Assembly: GCF_021372645.1 (NCBI RefSeq)
Contig: NZ_JAJFUC010000047.1
Span: forward strand, 1 to 64,000
Direction: 5' to 3'
DNA from: Clostridium sp.
GTDB lineage: Bacteria; Bacillota; Clostridia; Clostridiales; Clostridiaceae
DNA: 64,000 nucleotides
The notes below the pieces were generated by a model. That model searched no databases, was not told the origin of the DNA, and saw only the letters and a list, made by a program, of their open reading frames with translations. A program made the translations under genes and the position numbers. This document shows, piece by piece, positions 52,941 through 62,924 of the stretch (position 1 is its first letter; the number at the start of each line of letters is the position of its first letter).

Positions 52941-53241
52941 TTCCACTTTACAGTATAGTCTTTACCTATTTCTCTTGTCATAGTTATAGTATTTGAAAAT
53001 TCTAATTCTCCACATAATGTATTCATAGTTGCATCGTAATCTATTGTTGCTACATTGCTATTATTTTCAACCTTTTTAACTTCAATCTTAATATTACTAG
53101 CTTGAATACCTTCATATATTCTTTTATTTCTTGCAACAAAGTCTTCTTTAGAAAGTTTTTGCTTAGTCTCACCATTAGTTAGTTCATACATTTTTTCGTA
53201 ATCTTTTGCATTTATTAAATTCATATATTCCTGAAATTCAA
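52937..53241 (-). pseudogene. Fragment of a penicillin-binding protein NTF2-like (MecA_N) domain
   Basis: The frame reads NIEFQEYMNLINAKDYEKMY, LTNGETKQKLSKEDFVARNK, IYEGIQASNI and ends YTVKWN plus stop. This is the typical NTF2-like N-terminal domain of class B penicillin-binding proteins (PBP2/MecA type). The signal-anchor before it and the dimerisation and transpeptidase domains after it are missing; the break is exactly at the transposase remnant. The 5' end is cut by a stop upstream of NIEFQEY. Confidence 0.75.
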
Positions 53242-53295
53242 TATTTTACCAACTTATTTTTTTTTAATTCGTCTAAATAAATTTTATCTTGTATA

Positions 53296-53345
53296 ATTGG
53301 ATATACTAAATAAAAATACTATTTATAGTTGGTGTTATATCCAAT
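53296..53345. repeat. Inverted repeat between gene fragments and the antiporter
   Basis: ATTGGATAT and ATATCCAAT pair, with ACTAAATA/TATTTATAGT continuing inside. It may be a terminator relic or an element end. Confidence 0.45.
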
Positions 53346-53451
53346 AATGTTTTATAATAGTATATGATGAGCTTTTTTTCCTATTTATAACAAGTTTATA
53401 TTTCATAAGTAGTTAAGCTTATTAAAATTAATTTAGGAGGTCATTATTTTT

Positions 53452-54501
53452 ATGAAGATATTAAAGTATTTGCTTATATTTGTACCTATAAGCTTCATCG
53501 CAGAATTCATACATGCATCCCCATCAATAATGTTTATACTCGCAGCATTCTCTATAATTCCTTTAGCAGGACTTATGGGGGAAGGAACAGAAGAAATTTC
53601 ATTTTATTCAGGTCCTAAAATAGGTGGATTTTTAAATGGTACTTTTGGAAATGCCACAGAACTTATAATATCATTTTTTGCTCTTAAAGAAGGTCTTTTT
53701 GAAGTTGTTAAATCTTCAATAGCTGGTGCTGTAATAGGAAATGTATTATTAGTACTTGGTGCTAGTATGCTTGCTGGAGGATTAAAGTACAAAACTCAAA
53801 CTTTTAATAAAAAAGTTGTTGAAGTTTCCTCAAGTATGTTATTATTTGCAGTTGTTGGTTTATGTGTACCTGCATTATTTACACATACCGTAGATCCTTC
53901 TCTTTTAAATACAAGATATGAAGGGCTAAGTATAGTTGTTGCAATAATAATGATCACAATATACATATTAAGCTTAATTTTTTCATTCTTCACACATAAA
54001 GATATCTATGTAGTTAATTCTGAAGAAGAAGGTGAGGCTACTGCTAAGTGGTCCTTAAAAAAATCAATATCAATATTAGTTGTTGCTACTGCATTAATAG
54101 CTATTGAAAGTGAATTCTTAGTAAATGGCATAGAATCCATAACAAAAAGCTTAGGTCTTAGTGAGTTTTTTGTTGGTATAATAATAATTCCTATAATAGG
54201 AAATGCAGCTGAACATAGTACAGGTATTGTTATGGCAATGAAGAATAAGATGGATGTAGCTTTAGAGATTGCTATAGGCTCTAGTCTACAAATAATACTA
54301 TTTGTAGCTCCAATACTAATATTCATAAGCTTAATCTTTACTCCTATGAGTATTATATTTAATACCTTTGAATTAATAGCTCTTATAGTAGCAGTATTAA
54401 TAGCTAACAGAGTCTCCAATGATGGTGAGTCTAATTGGTTAGAAGGTGTGCAACTACTTGCTGTATATTTCATAATTGCAGCTTCATTTTTTATTCTATA
54501 G
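53452..54501 (+). CDS. Ca2+/H+ antiporter (CaCA superfamily, CAX type)
   Basis: 349 residues with about eleven membrane helices. The two CAX signature repeats are present: GGFLNGTFGNATELIIS (about residues 58-74) and IIGNAAEHSTGIVMAMKN (about 249-266). An acidic loop (NSEEEGEAT) separates the halves. It exports Ca2+ in exchange for protons across the cell membrane. The start follows AGGAGGTCATTATTTTT. It stands alone and is followed by a terminator. Confidence 0.92.
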   Translation: MKILKYLLIFVPISFIAEFIHASPSIMFILAAFSIIPLAGLMGEGTEEISFYSGPKIGGFLNGTFGNATELIISFFALKEGLFEVVKSSIAGAVIGNVLLVLGASMLAGGLKYKTQTFNKKVVEVSSSMLLFAVVGLCVPALFTHTVDPSLLNTRYEGLSIVVAIIMITIYILSLIFSFFTHKDIYVVNSEEEGEATAKWSLKKSISILVVATALIAIESEFLVNGIESITKSLGLSEFFVGIIIIPIIGNAAEHSTGIVMAMKNKMDVALEIAIGSSLQIILFVAPILIFISLIFTPMSIIFNTFELIALIVAVLIANRVSNDGESNWLEGVQLLAVYFIIAASFFIL

Positions 54502-54623
54502 CTCAATTATTTAAAATCTGTCTCCCAGCATCTGAATTATTGAAATTTACATCAATTACTTTAAATGATATTACTAAAAACATGATCGAACAACAAAATA
54601 AATTTAAAATATAACATTTACAA

Positions 54624-54656
54624 AAGAGATATTTTCATTGGTGAAAATATCTCTTT
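54624..54656 (+). terminator. Terminator after the antiporter gene
   Basis: AAAGAGATATTTTCA and TGAAAATATCTCTTT flank a four-base loop. Confidence 0.85.
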
Positions 54657-54743
54657 ATCTATCAAAAATCTACTTTTTCTATTCTTAATAGTAATATCTA
54701 TTTCTGAATATAGGTTTGATTAAAATCGTATAATAAGTTTTAT

Positions 54744-55505
54744 TTATTGTGCTATAGTAGCAGCCTTCACTGCTTTTTTTGCTTCACGAGCTTCCTTAAT
54801 TTTTTCTTTTGCTTCCTTGTTAGTAGCACCTGTAATATCTACTCCTAATTTTGTAGCTTTTTCTGAAAGTTTTTCAGTTACTACTTGTTTTTTTGCTTCA
54901 CGAGCTGCTTTTATTTTTGCTCTTGCATCTTCCTTTGTTAATCCTGTAATATCAACTCCAAGTTTTGCTGCTTTTGCTGTTTGAATTTTAATTCTTGCAT
55001 CTTCATTTGATAGGCCTGTAATATCTACCCCAAGTTCTGTTGCCTTTTTAGTAAGTCTTTCAAGATTTTTAGCTTCAATAGCTTCATGTATTTTAGATTT
55101 TGATTCTTCAGTAGATAATCCTGTTATATCAATTCCAAGTACTGCTGCTTTTGCCGAAACTTTTTCATCTGTATCTAGCTTTTTATCTTCAAGGGCTGCT
55201 TGTATTTTAGCTTTTGCCTCTTCCTTTGATAATCCTGTAATATCTACGCCAAGCTTTGCAGCTCTTGCGCTTTGAATTCTACCCTTTGCATCTTCCTTTG
55301 AAAGACCTGTAATATCTACTCCAAGTTTTGCTGCCTTTTGAGTAAGTTTTGCAAGTTTGTCTGCTTCACTAACTTGTTGTGTTTCAACGTTTGCCATATT
55401 AGTTGTTGAATCATGTGCAGTAATATCAGTAGCTAATGCTGGCACAATACTTGACATTGAAATCATAGCTGTAATAGCAATTCCTAATAGTTTATTCTTT
55501 TTCAT
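54744..55505 (-). CDS. Secreted protein built of six LGVDITGL-type repeats
   Basis: 253 residues. The signal peptide (MKKNKLLGIAITAMISMSSI, cleavage near PALAT) is followed by six repeats of the pattern (K/A)AxxLGVDITGLSxEDAxxKIxxA. Spacing alternates short, long, long, then short, long, end, so the array looks like a three-repeat block that was itself duplicated (repeats 1-3 and 4-6). Repeat 6 is diverged (ITGATNKEA). It is rich in Lys, Ala and Glu and has no cysteines. Likely an exported helical protein, function unknown. A two-component system lies just upstream in the same direction. The site is AAAGGAGAGATAATT. Confidence 0.8.
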   Translation of the reverse strand: MKKNKLLGIAITAMISMSSIVPALATDITAHDSTTNMANVETQQVSEADKLAKLTQKAAKLGVDITGLSKEDAKGRIQSARAAKLGVDITGLSKEEAKAKIQAALEDKKLDTDEKVSAKAAVLGIDITGLSTEESKSKIHEAIEAKNLERLTKKATELGVDITGLSNEDARIKIQTAKAAKLGVDITGLTKEDARAKIKAAREAKKQVVTEKLSEKATKLGVDITGATNKEAKEKIKEAREAKKAVKAATIAQ

Positions 55506-55720
55506 AATTATCTCTCCTTTTATTATATATTTTTTTGAATGTAAATTAATAAAAATGTACTTGCAACTTAGTAATAACTAGTTACAAGTACATAATAACG
55601 TTCTTTTGTGAAATTTATGTGAAATAAATTAATTAAAATTATACTTTTAGGTATTATTTACTATATTTAATTCCAACTACTTCAGTTTTTTAAGTTTTTT
55701 GACAAAACTATATAAATTGT

Positions 55721-57148
55721 TTATTTGCCTAGTTTATCACCTAAAATAGGTATTTCAACAGAAAACCTTACACCGTCATCTATATTTTCTACTTTAGCAA
55801 TACCTCCATGAAGTTGCGCTATTAATTTTACAATTGCCAGTCCTACCCCATGCCCTCCATATTTCCTAGACCTTGATTTATCTACTTTATAATATAAATC
55901 CCAAATTTTTTCAATATCTTCCATTAGTATATGATTTCCTGTATTAAAAACACTTATTTCTATTCCATTTTCATTTTTTTCAGCAGTCAATTGAATAAAA
56001 TTTCTTCCCTCTACATGATCAATAGCATTCGTAATAAAATTGTTTACAGCTTTCTCTAACATATCACGATCAGCAGATATTACATAATTACTTACGCACT
56101 TAAAATCAAAAGTAATACCTTTGTCAATAAATGTAGGCTTAAATCGTTCTGCTATTTTAGATATAAATTCACCACTATCAAAATTGGTTGTATTCATTTC
56201 AATCATTCCTGCTTCCATCTTAGAATGATTTAAAAGTTCACGTACTAAGTTGTCCATTCTATCACATTCTTCCACTAGTACTGAACAATACTTCGCCATT
56301 TTTTCCTTATCATCTACCACACCATATTTTAGACCTTCAGCATATCCCTTAATTATTCCTATTGGAGTTTTTAATTCATGGGACATATTACTAACAAGTT
56401 GTTTTCGACGTTCTACATCCTGCTTAAGCTCATTAATACTAGAACTTAATTTTTCAGAAATTCTATTAATGCTTTGCCCTAATTTTCCAATTTCATCTTG
56501 TGACTCAATATGTACAAGTTTATCAAATTCAAGGTTTGATATATTCTCTGCAACATTACTCATTTCTATAATAGGTTTTGTTATTTTCTTTGAAAAGATA
56601 AGTATTATTATGCCACCAATTAAAATCACAATGAAGCCTGCAATTAGATAGAATTGATTTGCTATTGAAACACTTTGGTCAATACTCTTAAAAGGTTTTT
56701 TTAGAATAATGTATTCTCCATTACTCATCTTTAATACAAAAACTAATTTGTTTGTTTGATCATTGTTTTTTTCTTCAGTATAATATAAAAATTTCTTTGA
56801 AAGTTTCTTTTCATTATCTAAAATAATTTGTTTAATTTCTTTGGATAAACGTTTACCATTAGCATCCTTTTGTGGGCTAATAGAATTGTATTCGATGTTG
56901 AAATTTTGATCAACAATGGTTGTTCTTATATTTTCAATATTCTCTATGGTGCTTATGTACTCATAGCTATTTTCTTTATTCCTAATATACTCACTGCTAA
57001 TTTTTTCACTTGTCGATATAAGTATACCTTTGTTTTTATAAATATAATATGATTCTAGAAATATTGAATTTATAAATATACCCAATGCTACTAAGGAAAC
57101 CATAAATATTGAAAATATTAAAAATAGCTTTGTCTTAATTGTATTCAT
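55721..57148 (-). CDS. Sensor histidine kinase
   Basis: 475 residues: membrane helix at about 7-29, an extracellular domain of about 130 residues, a second helix (about 167-187), HAMP (ITKPIIEMSNVAENIS), H-box MSHELKTPIGIIKGYAEGL (His about 256), N-box EKAVNNFITNAIDHV, and GHGVGLAIVKLIAQLHGG. Its start overlaps the stop of the regulator gene by four bases. The extracellular sensor part has no recognised domain. The output may include the neighbouring repeat-protein gene, but this is inference from position. Confidence 0.9.
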   Translation of the reverse strand: MNTIKTKLFLIFSIFMVSLVALGIFINSIFLESYYIYKNKGILISTSEKISSEYIRNKENSYEYISTIENIENIRTTIVDQNFNIEYNSISPQKDANGKRLSKEIKQIILDNEKKLSKKFLYYTEEKNNDQTNKLVFVLKMSNGEYIILKKPFKSIDQSVSIANQFYLIAGFIVILIGGIIILIFSKKITKPIIEMSNVAENISNLEFDKLVHIESQDEIGKLGQSINRISEKLSSSINELKQDVERRKQLVSNMSHELKTPIGIIKGYAEGLKYGVVDDKEKMAKYCSVLVEECDRMDNLVRELLNHSKMEAGMIEMNTTNFDSGEFISKIAERFKPTFIDKGITFDFKCVSNYVISADRDMLEKAVNNFITNAIDHVEGRNFIQLTAEKNENGIEISVFNTGNHILMEDIEKIWDLYYKVDKSRSRKYGGHGVGLAIVKLIAQLHGGIAKVENIDDGVRFSVEIPILGDKLGK

Positions 57149-57828
57149 AATTTTTTCACCTCAAACATATAGCCACTACCCCGAACTGTCTTTATATACT
57201 CACTACATTTTAAAAGTTTAGCCCTTAAAGTTTTTATATGTGTATCTATAGTTCGTATATCTCCATCAAAGTCATATCCCCATACTTTGTATAATATTTG
57301 TTCTCGTGTTAATACTCTATCACTATTTTTCACAAAATAAATAAGAAGACTATATTCTTTATGGTTTAATTCAACTTCTAAATCATCTACTCTTACTTTA
57401 TGTGTTGTTTGGTTTATTTTTATTTGTCCTGCAATTATTTCATCAAATCTTGCTTTCTTTAATTTTCTTACAATGGTATTGAGACGAGCAACAAATATTT
57501 TATAACTAAACGGTTTGGCAATATACTCATCTGCTCCTTTCTCAAGTCCAAAAATCTCATTTTTTTCGTTTGCTAGTGCTGTTAACATTATTATAGGCAC
57601 ATCTGAATGTTCCCTAATTTCATTAAGGACTTCCCACCCATCATATTTAGGCATCATTACATCCAATATTATAAGATCAATATCATTTGATCCAAAGAAA
57701 ATATCAATTGCTTCTTTTCCATCACTTGCTTCAACTGGAATATAACCTTCATTTTTCACTATATCACACACAAGATCTCTAAAAACTGGTTCATCCTCTG
57801 CTATAAGAATTTTAATACCCATATACAC
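57145..57828 (-). CDS. OmpR-family response regulator
   Basis: 227 residues: ILIAEDEPVFRDLV, the phosphorylated Asp in LIILDVMMPKYDGW (about residue 54), MLTALAN, DEYIAKPFSYKI; then a winged helix with LNHKEYSLLIYFVKNSD, LTREQILYKVWGYDFDGD, RTIDTHIKTLRAKL and VRGSGYMFEV. It is transcribed first, with the kinase gene overlapping by ATGA. The start lies close to GGGTGTGTGTATATG. Confidence 0.92.
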   Translation of the reverse strand: MYMGIKILIAEDEPVFRDLVCDIVKNEGYIPVEASDGKEAIDIFFGSNDIDLIILDVMMPKYDGWEVLNEIREHSDVPIIMLTALANEKNEIFGLEKGADEYIAKPFSYKIFVARLNTIVRKLKKARFDEIIAGQIKINQTTHKVRVDDLEVELNHKEYSLLIYFVKNSDRVLTREQILYKVWGYDFDGDIRTIDTHIKTLRAKLLKCSEYIKTVRGSGYMFEVKKL

Positions 57829-57942
57829 ACACCCTTAGATATATTTTTTATTACTATAATAACATAATTAATAGTATTAGTAATTATAAAATCATAAGGC
57901 TTATGATTATACGTATAGCTTTTTACTTTGGGTATCTATATG

Positions 57943-58863
57943 CTAAAACCATTTGTTTTTCTTAAACCAAAGCACACAAATAACAACTATACTAATACTT
58001 ATTAATATAACAATGGGATAACTATAACTCCAACTATATTCTGGCATATTAAAATTCATTCCATACCATCCTACTATTAGAGTAAGTGGCAAAAATATTG
58101 TTGTAACAACTGTAAACAGCTTCATTAAAGTATTCTGATTTATATCTACTTGAGCTTGATATGCTTCTCTAACTTGTGTAACATAATCTCTTAAATTATT
58201 TACGCCTTGATATAATCTATTAATACGATTAGTAAACATTCTAAAATATTTAATTGTCTTTTTCTCTATAAGTTCATTATCATTTTCTTCAATAGATTCT
58301 GCAATATTTAAAAGTCGTTCATAGTAACGTTTTAGCTTTAACAATTTTTTTCTAAGGATAATTATTTTATTTAAATAATTATCCTCTTTTGAAGTTATTA
58401 ATCCTTCTTCAAGCTTTGTAATTTCTTGTTCAATACTTTCGATGAAGTATGTATCTTCTGACGTAAGTCTATCAAAGAATATATAAAGCATTTTACTAAG
58501 GTTTGTAAATTTAATTTCGCTAGCTTTAGTTTTAGAAATTATGTCATCTATAGTAGAATTGTTATCACATATAAATACAAGAAGATTTTTAGAAAAAATT
58601 ATACATACTTTCTTTGATGGCTTTAATACATCATTAATTTCAGGAATTTTTAGACATATGTAATCAAATCCCTCATAACTCTCAAATTTAGATGATCTTC
58701 CATTTATACATTCATAAGATATCTTTTCATTTATATTAAGCTTGCCAGCCACCAATTCCAATTGTTCAAATTTAATAGCACTAACAAATGACTTATCAGT
58801 ATTTAAACTTATATTATCAATAGAGTCTTCAGTTAAAGTATCATTATTTAAAGAATATATCAT
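57943..58863 (-). CDS. corA: CorA-family magnesium/divalent cation transporter
   Basis: 306 residues; the ATG at 58863 sits six bases after AGGTG (a GTG nine bases earlier is also open but overlaps that site). A cytoplasmic domain of about 240 residues with long helices (YFIESIEQEITKLEEGL, LKLKRYYERLL) is followed by two C-terminal membrane helices with the selectivity motif WYGMNFNMPE (about residues 268-277) between them. Ends in positive residues (WFKKNKWF). Forms a pentameric channel for Mg2+, possibly Co2+ or Ni2+. Confidence 0.9.
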   Translation of the reverse strand: MIYSLNNDTLTEDSIDNISLNTDKSFVSAIKFEQLELVAGKLNINEKISYECINGRSSKFESYEGFDYICLKIPEINDVLKPSKKVCIIFSKNLLVFICDNNSTIDDIISKTKASEIKFTNLSKMLYIFFDRLTSEDTYFIESIEQEITKLEEGLITSKEDNYLNKIIILRKKLLKLKRYYERLLNIAESIEENDNELIEKKTIKYFRMFTNRINRLYQGVNNLRDYVTQVREAYQAQVDINQNTLMKLFTVVTTIFLPLTLIVGWYGMNFNMPEYSWSYSYPIVILISISIVVICVLWFKKNKWF

Positions 58864-58990
58864 TATTATCACCTGTTTTTCAATATTTTACTATATTCTA
58901 TCATATAGACATGACTCTGAACAATAAATCTTTAATACATATTGAGTAAGTAAAAGTGAAGATTTATTCTATTTTTTATATAAAAAATAG

Positions 58991-59031
58991 AAATGAGTCA
59001 TATTAAGAAAAAATCTTAATATGACTCATTT
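58991..59031. terminator. Terminator after the membrane chemoreceptor gene
   Basis: AAATGAGTCATATTAAGA and its exact complement flank five A. The perfect 18-bp stem lies 55 bases beyond the leftward gene's stop. Confidence 0.82.
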
Positions 59032-59084
59032 ATGACTATTTTCAAATAAACTGAATATTCTCCATTTATATAGAAATAGATGCT

Positions 59085-60776
59085 TTATACTTTAAAATTA
59101 GATATCTGTTCTTTTAATTTTTTCGAATTTGTTTTAGCCTTTAATGCCTCATTTAATACATCATTAGATTTATTATTTACGCCTAAAACTCTATTGGCTA
59201 TAACTGAAGTTCCATCTGCTCCTTCAGTAGCTGCACTTGCTACCCCATCTATAGTTCTTAGTATATTTTCTACAGATAATAAAAGTTCTTCCGAAGTTGT
59301 ACTTAAATCTAATGAAAAATCTTTATAATATAAAGCATCATTATTATATTGGTGGCTTATCTCAACTAAAGTTTTATAATCTTTTAATACTCTATTTTCT
59401 ATAAAACTAAGCATATTGTTGGAATTATCAGTCAAATCTTCAACAGAAGATAATATAATTTCTGTTGTGCTTTGTATTTTATTTATAGTATCGCTAGATT
59501 GTTCTGCTAATTTTCTTATTTCTTCTGCTACTACACTAAATCCTCTACCAGCTTCACCAGCCCTTGCAGCTTCTATAGCTGCATTAAGTGCAAGTAAGTT
59601 AGTTTGCGAGGTTATTTGAAGTATAGAATCTGATAAAACATTTATTTGCTCTACAGCTTTAGCTTTTTCAATGGAATGTTTCAATCTAAGCTCTGTCTCT
59701 TTAAACATTTTCTCAGTTTCCTTTTGATTATTTTCTGAAGTCCCCATTATATTTTTAGCTTTTTCACTTATATAAGTTGCTTTTTCTTCAACACATTGTG
59801 ATTTTTTCGCCATAGAATTAACTATTACTTCGATTTCTTTCGAAGTTGCTGACATTTCTTCTGCTGATGCTGCTGTTTCTTCTATACTTGCTGAGAGTTC
59901 TTCTGTGGTAGCTGAAACTTCTTCTACATCATCATTTAGATATTCCACTTTATTATTTATTGTTTCAATAACATTATCTATATCTTTGTATACAATTGCT
60001 ACACTGCTTATCAAGTCTTTTAAAGAATTCTGAACCTTATTGATTGATAATACTATATCCTCGATTTCATCGTTTGTTTTTATGTTTATATTATCCGTTA
60101 AATCTCCATCACCTATTTTACCTAAAACATTTTGTATTTTCATAATATTTTTACTTATTTTCTTAGAGTATACATAAACCATAATGAAAGCTAAAATACT
60201 TAAAATAACAACTGTAAAAATTATTGTTTTTAATAAAGTAGTTCTAACACTTTCAAACATACTTGTGTCTATATCTACACCTGTAATAGCTATAATCTTT
60301 CCTTCAGAATTTTTAATTGGTGCATAAGCAGAAATAAAAGTACCATACTCATCTGTTTCTGATTTATCGGTTACCGTAACTTTACCTTTAAAAGCTTCTT
60401 CCATCTTGCTATCCATAGTATAATCTTCTAGAAATTCTGATGGTTCTACTGAAACGTCAACTAAAAATTTAGCTTGAGTATCCTGTACCTTTAAAAGTGT
60501 ATAAAAATTCCTTGCAACACTTTTTGATTTAGCTGAACTCATTGAACTCAATATATCTTGATATTCTACACTATCTTCTGATTTATCTTTTATAACCTTT
60601 TCAAGTTTGTTTCCATCAATACAGCTGTTTAACTCTGAAACACATTGCGTAGCTGTTTCTTTAAGTTCCTTTTCAAATTTATCGAACATAATGAAATTCA
60701 CTGAAACTAAGATTATAGCCATAGCAAATAAAATCGTTAACATCATTTTTAATATTTTTGTCCCAAACTTACTCAT
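59085..60776 (-). CDS. Methyl-accepting chemotaxis protein with extracellular sensor
   Basis: 563 residues. Helix 1 (about residues 10-28), an extracellular Cache-like domain of about 155 residues ([32 protein letters not shown]), helix 2 (about 188-210), HAMP ([13 protein letters not shown]) and a long cytoplasmic coiled-coil signalling domain with the invariant tip [20 protein letters not shown]. The sensor form resembles single-Cache receptors for small organic acids or amino acids. The ligand cannot be told. No chemotaxis kinase genes adjoin it. Confidence 0.92.
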   Translation of the reverse strand: MSKFGTKILKMMLTILFAMAIILVSVNFIMFDKFEKELKETATQCVSELNSCIDGNKLEKVIKDKSEDSVEYQDILSSMSSAKSKSVARNFYTLLKVQDTQAKFLVDVSVEPSEFLEDYTMDSKMEEAFKGKVTVTDKSETDEYGTFISAYAPIKNSEGKIIAITGVDIDTSMFESVRTTLLKTIIFTVVILSILAFIMVYVYSKKISKNIMKIQNVLGKIGDGDLTDNINIKTNDEIEDIVLSINKVQNSLKDLISSVAIVYKDIDNVIETINNKVEYLNDDVEEVSATTEELSASIEETAASAEEMSATSKEIEVIVNSMAKKSQCVEEKATYISEKAKNIMGTSENNQKETEKMFKETELRLKHSIEKAKAVEQINVLSDSILQITSQTNLLALNAAIEAARAGEAGRGFSVVAEEIRKLAEQSSDTINKIQSTTEIILSSVEDLTDNSNNMLSFIENRVLKDYKTLVEISHQYNNDALYYKDFSLDLSTTSEELLLSVENILRTIDGVASAATEGADGTSVIANRVLGVNNKSNDVLNEALKAKTNSKKLKEQISNFKV

Positions 60777-60978
60777 ATTTCACCCCTAAAATAATATTAC
60801 TTGTATCATAACAATTAGTATTTATTTTAAATTCTCGTAATTTTCAACAGATTTTTTCTCTTCATATCAAATTTATTTTGAATTTTTAATAAAAATTCAA
60901 ATTATTGTAAAGTCATTCTAAATGTATTTTTACATATATATAAATGATCTATATTAAGAATAAAATCTTAATATAGAT

Positions 60979-61066
60979 CAGTTGCGATAATGAACTTATA
61001 TTACAGTTAATGGCACAGAGCTAACACTTAAGTATGCACTGTAAAATCTTTAACGCAACTTATATA
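60979..61066 (+). repeat. Structured intergenic element, family B, copy 2
   Basis: Starts CAGTTGCGATAATGAAC and ends TTTAACGCAACTTATATA; ends pair (AGTTGCG with CGCAACT). Inside, ATAA-TGAAC-TTAT and TTACAGT/ACTGTAA can form two further stems. It aligns with 48311-48400. It is embedded in a larger dyad (AAATGATCTATAT near 60945 with ATATAGATCATTT at 61062-61074), which is interrupted on the left by a hairpin ATATTAAG/CTTAATAT. Confidence 0.55.
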
Positions 61067-61182
61067 GATCATTTATATTTTATTATTTTATAAACTTATA
61101 AAAAATAACGTCCTTATATATTGCTTTTGCCACATAAGTTAGACTCCACCAGAATTTATTTCACAAGTCTTTCTTCAAAATA

Positions 61183-62472
61183 TTAAATAACTCTTAATAC
61201 TTCCACTCCCATATTAGAATTTTTTTCAATAGCTTTAATAGTATTATCTATATGAGCAAAAATCTCTTTTGATAGTTTTTCAGCTTGTAAATATAAGTTT
61301 TGTGCTTGTGCTTGATTATTTATATTAACTGAATTAACCATCTTTGTTCCCATGCTATGCAATTCATTATGTACTTTATCAATGGCTGTCCATTCTTTAA
61401 CTATATCAGGATGAGTTATATTCATAGAATGATAAAAATGTCCAAAAGCACATTTTTTTGAATTTGTTTGAATAGGATAAGTTTTCATTTCATCTAAAAT
61501 TCGTTTTAAATTTATCATCCAATTATTATGAGCTTCTTTAGCTTTTAATAAGTTATTTAACAATTCCTCATTTGTTATTGCATTTATTCCACCATTTAAA
61601 GATGATATCATATCTTTTATAATTTCACTAAGCTCGTTATCAATTTTTGATATTTGTTTTGCATTTTCTGCACTTTGAGTGGCATCAGCATGAATTTCCT
61701 GTGTCATGTAGTTTAACTTTTCTGCATCTTTAGTTGATGAATCCATAGCTAAATTTATTTGTTTTGTTGCTTCTTTTATGTCTCCCATAGATTCTGATAT
61801 TTGATCAACATCTTTAATTGTATCCTTAAGAAGTAATACATTTTCTTCAATGGTATCTTGTATCGTATCCAATTTTGAATTCATGTTATTAGTAGAGTTT
61901 ATTGTATTATCAATACTTTCTTTACCATCTGTGGCTGCCTTATGTATATTATTCATAAAAACTCTCATGTCATCTAATCTTGTTTTAGTGCTATCTGCTA
62001 ATTTTCTAATTTCATCAGCTACAACTGCAAAACCTTTCCCCGCTTCTCCTGCACGTGCAGCTTCAATAGAAGCATTTAGTGCTAATAAATTTGTTTGCTC
62101 TGCTATCTCTTCAACTCCATTTACTATTTTATTTACTTTATTAGCCATATTAACTAGTTGATTTATTTGTTCATTCATTGTACTTACATCTGTTATAACA
62201 TTTTCTTTTAAGGCCTTAACTTCATTTAATTGCAGTATGCTTTCATCATTTTTTTGAACTAAAGCATGTGAAGATTTAGATAGCTGATTCATTGTATTAG
62301 AAGTATAAACTATTGAATTATTTACTTGATTCATACTTGCAGTAATTTCTTCTACTATGGCAAGATTAGATTCACTTACCATTGACATATCTTTTGCAAA
62401 ATCAATTAATTTATTAGCTGAATATGTTGTTTTAACATCAAAGTCACTTAAAGAAGAAGTGCTACTTAACAT
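61183..62472 (-). CDS. Soluble methyl-accepting chemotaxis protein with C-terminal CZB domain (main part, frame-shifted gene)
   Basis: 429 residues starting at an ATG that overlaps the stop of the N-terminal fragment (ATGTTAA). It has the chemoreceptor signalling domain ([35 protein letters not shown]) and a C-terminal zinc-binding CZB domain with its His/Cys set: [43 protein letters not shown] domains sense zinc or oxidants such as hypochlorous acid in other bacteria. No membrane helix, so a cytoplasmic receptor. It reads as the continuation of the upstream fragment in another frame; restart at the overlapping ATG could still yield this part. Confidence 0.85.
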   Translation of the reverse strand: MLSSTSSLSDFDVKTTYSANKLIDFAKDMSMVSESNLAIVEEITASMNQVNNSIVYTSNTMNQLSKSSHALVQKNDESILQLNEVKALKENVITDVSTMNEQINQLVNMANKVNKIVNGVEEIAEQTNLLALNASIEAARAGEAGKGFAVVADEIRKLADSTKTRLDDMRVFMNNIHKAATDGKESIDNTINSTNNMNSKLDTIQDTIEENVLLLKDTIKDVDQISESMGDIKEATKQINLAMDSSTKDAEKLNYMTQEIHADATQSAENAKQISKIDNELSEIIKDMISSLNGGINAITNEELLNNLLKAKEAHNNWMINLKRILDEMKTYPIQTNSKKCAFGHFYHSMNITHPDIVKEWTAIDKVHNELHSMGTKMVNSVNINNQAQAQNLYLQAEKLSKEIFAHIDNTIKAIEKNSNMGVEVLRVI

Positions 62473-62657
62473 TTTTTTGAACTTATAGACATTTTCTTTT
62501 CATTCTCTAAAAGTCTATCAAAGTGTTTAACCAAAGTTTTATGAATAGGATAATCTACCTTAAAATTTTCAACTACTTTACCACTAATCCTATCTTCAAC
62601 ATTTTTAATTATACAAACTGCTTCATCACATGGTGCTTTTTTAAAGAATTTCATCAT
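62466..62657 (-). pseudogene. N-terminal fragment of the CZB chemoreceptor, separated by a one-base frameshift
   Basis: Start at 62657 after GAAGGGAGAGTT (a second ATG follows at 62654). 63 residues: MMKFFKKAPCDEAVCIIKNV, then [20 protein letters not shown] and MSISSKKC before the stop. The frame breaks in a run of seven A; eight A would join it in frame to MLSSTSSL of the main part. The piece carries two cysteines (PCDEAVC) that may be part of the sensing function. Either a mutation, a phase-variable tract or slippage explains it. Confidence 0.75.
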
Positions 62658-62764
62658 AACTCTCCCTTCAAATTTTAACAATTCTCTATATTTTTAGAAA
62701 TATTTAATTTAAAAATTTATAACTGAATTTATAATATTTTAATTTAAGTATATAGATACTAACA

Positions 62765-62840
62765 ATATAATGCAATATATGTAAAAAAAAATTTTTTTAA
62801 CAATCTTTGCTATATGTGGACTACAACTTTTGCATTATAT
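62765..62840. repeat. Inverted repeat upstream of the CZB chemoreceptor gene
   Basis: ATATAATGCAA (62765-62775) and TTGCATTATAT (62830-62840) form a perfect 11-bp dyad with a 54-base interval that contains a run of A followed by T. It lies between the ABC exporter gene and the chemoreceptor start, where both leftward promoters and terminators are expected. Confidence 0.4.
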
Positions 62841-62924
62841 ACATAAAATTCTAGCTTAATTTTTTTGCTATGTTAAATGTGATATATAAATTTATTTCAT
62901 TCCCAATAACTCTATAGCATGGAA

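Noticed and set aside
54744..55505. Repeated DNA here as a CRISPR array
   Set aside because: The repeats are in-frame protein repeats of unequal spacing with a signal peptide at the start, not identical direct repeats with unique spacers.
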